Assembly (NCBI RefSeq): GCF_001039355.2
Contig: NW_019775809.1
Span: forward strand, 141,191-205,190
DNA length: 64,000 nt
From: Lingula anatina
Lineage: Eukaryota; Brachiopoda; Lingulata; Lingulida; Lingulidae
Direction: 5' to 3'
Part shown: one piece after another, positions 58,811-64,000 of the stretch
Layout of the letters: each line of letters begins with the position of its first letter
Numbering within the stretch: position 1 is the stretch's first letter
The notes under the pieces: model-generated
Databases searched by the model: none
Seen by the model: only the letters and a program-made list of their open reading frames with translations
What the model was told of the DNA's origin: nothing
Program-made: the position numbers and the translations under genes

Positions 58811-59531
58811 GAAGAGTTAATAATAAAAGGTATTTAATAAAACATATTGGTACAAGGGGAGACTTGAGAAGAGTGAAGATGTGTCATTTTCAACTCCAAA
58901 ATGACACGTCCATTTGTCTGCATAGAGTGCACAGGTTATTTACAAAGGTCAAGTTCAATCGCAAAATGCCATGAATAAAATTTTGAATATCATTTCAGCT
59001 AACTTGAGTTCCACCTATTAAGGCATTCTAAAAGTAACCTTGTGGCTGTAATTTCCCACAAGAAGAAAATTACACTCACTTGAATCATTGCTCGACCTGT
59101 ACCCTCACTTTATACAATTTACACTTTGTATTTTGATTTGATTCAATTTAATTCTTTAGAAAATTTTATATTGACCTCCGGTAAAATAAAAAAGAACAAA
59201 AAGAAAAAGAAGAGAAAGCGAAAGGATGAGCACGTTTCTCATCGGATGTTTAAAATGATATATTTACCGACAGTCACTATAAGTAAGCCAAATAATCAAC
59301 TATATCTGTCCATAGACTAAAAACCCCACGATCGTGACACAAATTATTCATGAGAAATTTAAGATGATGGTCATATGTACTTACGACCTTTATCTAGGGT
59401 AGACAGATCAGACGGAGTATCAGACAGATCGCAAAGGGTCAAATGGTGCTATCTATTAATAGGTCAATTGCTTCACGACGCATCCAAGGGTACCACTCAT
59501 AAATTGTCAGACAGAATTCCGTGTAGTTAAT
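57888..59531. other. Region between sulfotransferases 2 and 3, with a relic gene end
   Basis: 57888-58500 aligns with the copy 3 3' flank (GCCGATCGGTCATT, AGCAATGCGCATTTG, TAATTTTGCATATGG). 58505-58806 instead aligns with the copy 1 3' end. 58767-58806 is an (AT)n tract. The rest to 59450 is AT-rich with no gene seen. Confidence 0.7.
58505..58766 (+). pseudogene. Relic 3' end of a copy-1-type sulfotransferase
   Basis: Begins with the last codons TATAAATCACGACGATAA (Tyr-Lys-Ser-Arg-Arg-stop, as in the C-termini of these genes). It then follows the copy 1 3' flank: ATCCTAGATCGGTCTGTAAA, GGATTCCCGTTAGAAACTTT, ATATCTCAATGCTTCTTGTA. No exon 4 body precedes it. It is what remains of the former end of copy 2 or of a lost gene. 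Confidence 0.75.
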
Positions 59532-62500
59532 ATGCCAGGTTTTCAAGATATTTTCGCGTTTTGCCTCCCATATTGCCATATATTGCTGGATTGGGTGTAC
59601 CGGGTTGTGTTTCGGACCAGACTGAGTCCTCTCACGAAGGAAAGTCTGTGGAGAAAATTCACCGTCGAGGAGCGAAGGATTATTCTGTCAGAAGACCTCA
59701 CTCGTCGGTGGTGGTACGAAGGATTTTGTATTCTTTTGAAGTGTTACCGCGAAGACAAAGCGTTGTCTGTGGCAGGGAGAAAGGTTGTTGAAACAAGATG
59801 GACCGAAGTTCTTCAAAACAGACTTGCCATATCCAGACGTCTGGCATCTGTTGACATATCAAAGGTCTGTGTTTTACAATATTCGTGATCTGAGGCCTCA
59901 TACTGATCGAGAAGAGCCGAGTGCTAGCTAGGTCGCGACCTAAATATGGCGGACCTACATGAAAGGAAGACCGCTTAATCCTGTAATGGTCTCTCCGCCT
60001 CTCACATGCCTCCCATCGCGTCGTCCCTGCAGGGGCACAGTAATTAAATCTCGATATTCCACGTAAGGGGAGGCGTGTGAGAAGCGGAGAGACCATTACA
60101 GGATTAAGCGGTCTTCCTTTCATGTAGGTCCGCCATATTTAGATTGCGGCCTAGCTAGCACCCGGCTCTTCTCAATCTGAATGGTCCCTAAGCCTGGGTT
60201 CCCATCCCTTGATCGATCTAACAGGAACGGTCCATCTCCATGGGGTCCCTCGCCAATTTGCTTTCAGCTCATGTGGCTTAGATGTCTGGGACGTCCACAA
60301 AAGCCTCTAAACGATAGTTAATTTCCCCCTATTACCTTCAGTAGGCATGACAGACATCCAAGCCGCTCAAGTTAATCGCAATTAACCTAGAATCCCCTGG
60401 AGATCCAAAGTTAGTACGATAGGCTCTGGAATGGTCTCTAAGTTCTACATTTTTATTCGCCTTGTAGACGGTAGGTGTTAAGACAAGAAGTACACAAAAA
60501 AATATGTCTGGCAAGGGACGCAGTTCCGTTGATTACGTGAAAACGTACAGGGTGCCGTACATTTTGTAACAGAGTACTATAGCGCACCCCATGGACTGAC
60601 AGCAACTCAAGTCAAGGCTGCCAGTGGGAGTGGGATGTGAGTGCGGCCCTGCACAGACAATGTTACTTAAAGAAATAACACCTCTTCGTATGAGATCCAT
60701 ATTCCACAATAAATACATTGTAAACAACTCACAGAAATATGACAGATTTCATTTTACCACAAAATAAGGTTATGGCAATTATTTTGGTAGCTGTTTTTGC
60801 CGTCAGACCACGTAGACATTCACAGATGGCTATACCTCCGTAATCATCTCTTAAGATATTACTACAAATACAAAATTTTACGAAAACAGGGACTTACTGT
60901 ACATGTATATATGGTAAATTATCAAGATATTTTGATGAAGGGTCGAAATATCATGCGTAATAATAAGATTCACCTTCACAATTAATCTCTTTCGAAACGA
61001 TTTACTACTGTTATTGATCCTTATACACAAGAGGCAGCGAAAAAGGTTTTGACGTGAAATCTTTTATCATTGAACAGTGTCAGATCAAGAAACCCATATT
61101 CATCATTGGACCGTGTCGCTCTGGGACGACCTTCCTTCTGAACCTTCTGTACCAGGATCCGAGTAATACTTCACCCAGATATTACGAGACGATACACCCA
61201 GTGGAAGATATTATCGTAGGAGGCAAGGAACAGAGACTTCTGACCGAACAACGAGCGTTAGGTATTCCCATCTTCTTTGTCTAAAATGTAGCAAACAAAA
61301 ATAAGCTGGCCACAAAATGAAAGAAAAGTTAATGCGTGCGTCTCAGCTATGAAGGTTCGCCATTTTGGATACATTTGGCGAAATGTCCAATTTGAAGGTT
61401 TAGCAAATACTTTTCTTATGATTCTTTGACAACTATTTTTTTATAAATTTATAAATCACCACTTCTAAAATACCTGAAAAATGAAAACTGAAACTCTACA
61501 TCGGGTTCGTAGCTCGTAATTCTGTGAATGGCTTTACATGATTGCCTTGGTAATTAGATGGAAAGCGTTGACATTTCCAGGAAATTTTACTTTAGAACAC
61601 AAAATGTTAACATGTGTAAACAAAACAATGTATTCACCGATGGCTCAGTAAGATATTGCTCTCCCTTCATCGGCACGAATGGAATTCGCCTAATCATCTT
61701 TTAAAATGAGACTTCTGTATATCATTTTCCTATCTCCAGAATTTAAAAGAAAAGTGCATATATCTGCAAAGAATCCAAGAATTCTCACTTACAACATTTG
61801 CCTACACCCCCCCCCCCCCCCACCTCGCAAAAAATCGCTTACAATTGACTTCTATCACTCTTTCTTGTTTTAGCTACGGTGTACAAAGAGATGCCTGAAT
61901 TGAAAGCTCAGCATTACATACACGCTGACATGGCGTACGAGTGCTACCATCTGATGGACCAAATGGGGCTGTTTAAAAACTTCCGGTTTATCACAGGGAA
62001 CTTTCAGGAATACGAGGCATGGCGAAAAACGCTGACCAAGGACCAAATGGTGGAAATTTACCGATTTCATAAATTACAAATGCAACTCATACTTTTGGGA
62101 AGAAGCGGAGGTGTGTGTGTGTGTGTGTGTGTGTGTGCATGCGTGTCCGCGTGTGTGTGTGTTTGCGTGTGTGTTTGCGTGTTCTATTTGTCGTAAAATA
62201 TATATTTAACTTCAAAATCGTCCAATCTCTACTAACAGATTTTTTTAATTTCCATGATTACGGAATCATATGTCTAGCAAAATAAGACGCTGAACTGTGT
62301 CTCGACTGTGCTAAATGCTTTTGTGTAAACCTTTGAAATACAGTCTTAAATATTTAACAACCATATGCATGCAAACCTGTGAAAGCAAAGTGTTAAACAA
62401 AATAGCAGATTTAAATATTGATATCTCTCCTGCTAATGTTTGAGCAAATTTTAAAGTCAAACATAAAATGTTAATATATGTCTAATTCTAGATTCCCTGG

Positions 62501-63027
62501 AAAATAACCAACAGCTCGTTTTCAAGGAGTCCTCCCATGCTATGAACCTGGAGGTAATACTGAAGGTTTACCCGGACGCTCTCTTCATTAACACTTACCG
62601 TGATCCCTGCCAGGCAACGGCGTCTATAAGCTCCCTTTGTGAGGCATTTATGATAAGTCTAGGGTTTGAGCCAAAGGACATAGATTTAGGAGTTATTGGT
62701 CAAGAAATGCTTCGATCCCCACTGATTAACGGTGGAAATGAGATGGTGAAATTTCGAAAGAGTCACCCTGAAGAAGAGCATCGATTTTGCGATATTGATT
62801 ACAAAGATATAGTTGGTTCTCCCATGGCTGTAGTGAGGCAAATCTACAAGTTTTTTGGTTTGAGGTTGACATCGGAAGCGGAAGCCAAGATGAGCAGCTT
62901 TATCAGGGAACACCCTCAAAACAAATATGGCCGCCATAAGTACGATTTGAAGCGATATAAGCTGACAGAAGAGGAAGTGATGGAACATCTTAAAGAATAT
63001 GTTGAATTTTATAAATCAAGACGTTGA
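59532..63027 (+). CDS. PAPS-dependent sulfotransferase (Sulfotransfer_3 type), tandem copy 3, 429 aa
   Basis: Exons 59532-59864, 61078-61261, 61874-62110, 62492-63027, with the same sizes as the other copies. Starts MPGFQDIFAFCLPYCHILLD (hydrophobic N-terminus). The 5'-phosphate loop is PIFIIGPCRSGTTFL, with Cys where the others have Ala. The 3'-phosphate site is YRDPCQATAS, with Gln for Glu. Exon 2 is the most diverged (YQDPSNTSPRYYETIHPVED, then IIVGGKEQRLL). The C-terminus is KYGRHKYDLKRYKLTEEEVM, ending FYKSRR. Intron 1 lacks the reverse-transcriptase relic of copies 1 and 2 and instead has a foldback element and a MITE. The gene looks intact. It is the outgroup of the three in introns 1 and 2 but shares exon 4 and the 3' flank with copy 2. 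Confidence 0.85.
59905..60177. mobile_element. Foldback element, ~100-bp arms (sulfotransferase 3 intron 1)
   Basis: GATCGAGAAGAGCCGAGTGC at the left is mirrored at the right by GCACCCGGCTCTTCTCAATC. The arms share GACCGCTTAATCCTGTAATG / CATTACAGGATTAAGCGGTC. It begins ~40 bp after the exon 1 donor. Confidence 0.8.
60186..60437. mobile_element. AGATCGATCTA-family MITE, subfamily B, degraded
   Basis: TGGGTTCCCATCCCTTGATC at the left. Core GTGGCTTAGATGTCTGGGAC and CTTCAGTAGGCATGACAGAC, then ATCCAAGCCGCTCAAG. Ends GGCTCTGGAATGGTCTC. It lies directly behind the foldback element. Confidence 0.65.
62111..62182. repeat. (GT)n tract at the intron 3 donor of sulfotransferase 3
   Basis: Begins at the donor itself (AGCGGAG | GTGTGTGTGTGT) and runs with a few interruptions to GCGTGTTC. 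The same layout as in copies 1 and 2. Confidence 0.85.
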
Positions 63028-63165
63028 GTTCCGATCGGTCATTTTGGAATGTCCAAATTTTTAGATATATAGTCTTTATTTTTTACTTAATCTGTACCAT
63101 TCAGCAATGCGCATTTGTGTGCACGAGGTAATTGTTTAGAAAGTTGTCTCGTTTTGCGGTTTCCA

Positions 63166-63213
<48 letters not shown>

Positions 63214-64000
63214 TGTAACTTTCTTTGTGTACTTTAAAACTTTTTCCTCATATCTTAAATCTTATGCTGTTTTTATTATTTGTTGATTAATTGATTAGCT
63301 AAATTATAATGTCAGGCATTTAATTTTGCATATGGGCAACTTGGAAACATTAAAGAGATGTCATGGATACTGTTTGCAGGCCGTTTGCAGGCCATCCTTG
63401 TATATGTCGTGGTGAAACTTTTAATTAGAGGTCTGTTGTACTGAATATAAAAAGGATCAACTAACAATATTAAGAAAAAAGTTTTGAATATCAAATCAGT
63501 TCACTTCATTTTTGTTATAAATGACATTTCTATGACTTTGAGTTTTAATGCACTGAAGAATTGTAAAAGTTATCCTATAACTGTAATTTTCGTAGGGAAA
63601 AAAGCATTCTCTCCGATCCTTCACTCAAATCTTTGCTTGGATTGTACTGTCGGTGCGCTTTTATACCATTTCAATTTTGATTTTGCTTTAATTGGATTTA
63701 AATTTGTTTTAATATATTGATTCTGGTCGAATCGTGATTTATTTAGACCCCCATGTCTTTCTGACATATCAGACCGAAATATCTACAAGTACCAGTACAT
63801 TGGGTACATGTCATTTTATTTGATGAGTAGTTTTATCATTTTGGAAAGACAATAAGTAGCTTTGAAGGATATTTACCAACAGCAATATCATTTAAGGTTC
63901 TTTTATAACTCTGCTTGTATATTTTAATGTATCAAATCAAAATAGCATGTAACCACAGGATACAAATGGATATCTCTGTCTTCTAGGAGGATGCTTTTTT
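63028..64000. other. 3' flank of sulfotransferase 3
   Basis: AT-rich. (ATT)n at 63167-63212. The region to about 63700 aligns with the copy 2 flank at 57888-58500. No further gene start is seen before the window ends. Confidence 0.6.

Overview
The window is genomic DNA from a multicellular animal. It has multi-exon genes with GT-AG introns, several exon families matching metazoan proteins, long introns, many microsatellites and abundant short transposon-like repeats. AT-rich intergenic DNA, an SEA/EGF/mucin-type surface protein, expanded SLC22 transporters and repeated 'taggcctac' motifs suggest a marine invertebrate, perhaps a deuterostome. I cannot fix the phylum from sequence alone. Two N bases (near 10733 and 17138) suggest a draft assembly. 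Exon borders were read by eye from splice sites and reading-phase continuity and may be off by a few bases.

Left half, all on the minus strand. (1) Positions 1-17320: a large type II membrane protein, 24 exons visible and running off the left edge. It has a short basic cytoplasmic tail, one membrane segment, SEA domain, Thr-rich stalk, second SEA-like domain, two EGF domains, a second Thr/Pro tandem-repeat stalk, then repeated Cys-containing modules I do not recognise. (2) 21393-28207 and (3) 33972-38543: two tandem nine-exon SLC22-type transporter genes of 543 and 539 residues with matching exon phases.

Right half, all on the plus strand. (4) 43376-45320: a four-exon, 153-residue multi-pass membrane protein with faint TM2-domain resemblance. 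(5-7) 47496-52041, 53921-57887 and 59532-63027: three tandem four-exon genes of 429 residues each, PAPS-dependent sulfotransferases of the Sulfotransfer_3 type, all apparently intact. The strand switch lies between 38.6 and 43.4 kb in repeat-rich DNA.

The rest is dominated by small palindromic transposon-like elements. One family carries ends built around 'AGATCGATCTA' and occurs at least a dozen times. The most interesting observations are: (a) an inverted pair of these elements in intron 1 of sulfotransferase copy 1, whose enclosed segment is flipped relative to copy 2, where the segment is still collinear with a reverse-transcriptase reading frame; (b) sulfotransferase copy 2 is a mosaic, copy-1-like in its 5' part and copy-3-like from intron 3 through the 3' flank, followed by a leftover copy-1-like gene end; (c) an in-frame tandem duplication of a phase 1-1 exon in the mucin-like gene; and (d) a 697-bp element inserted inside another element.
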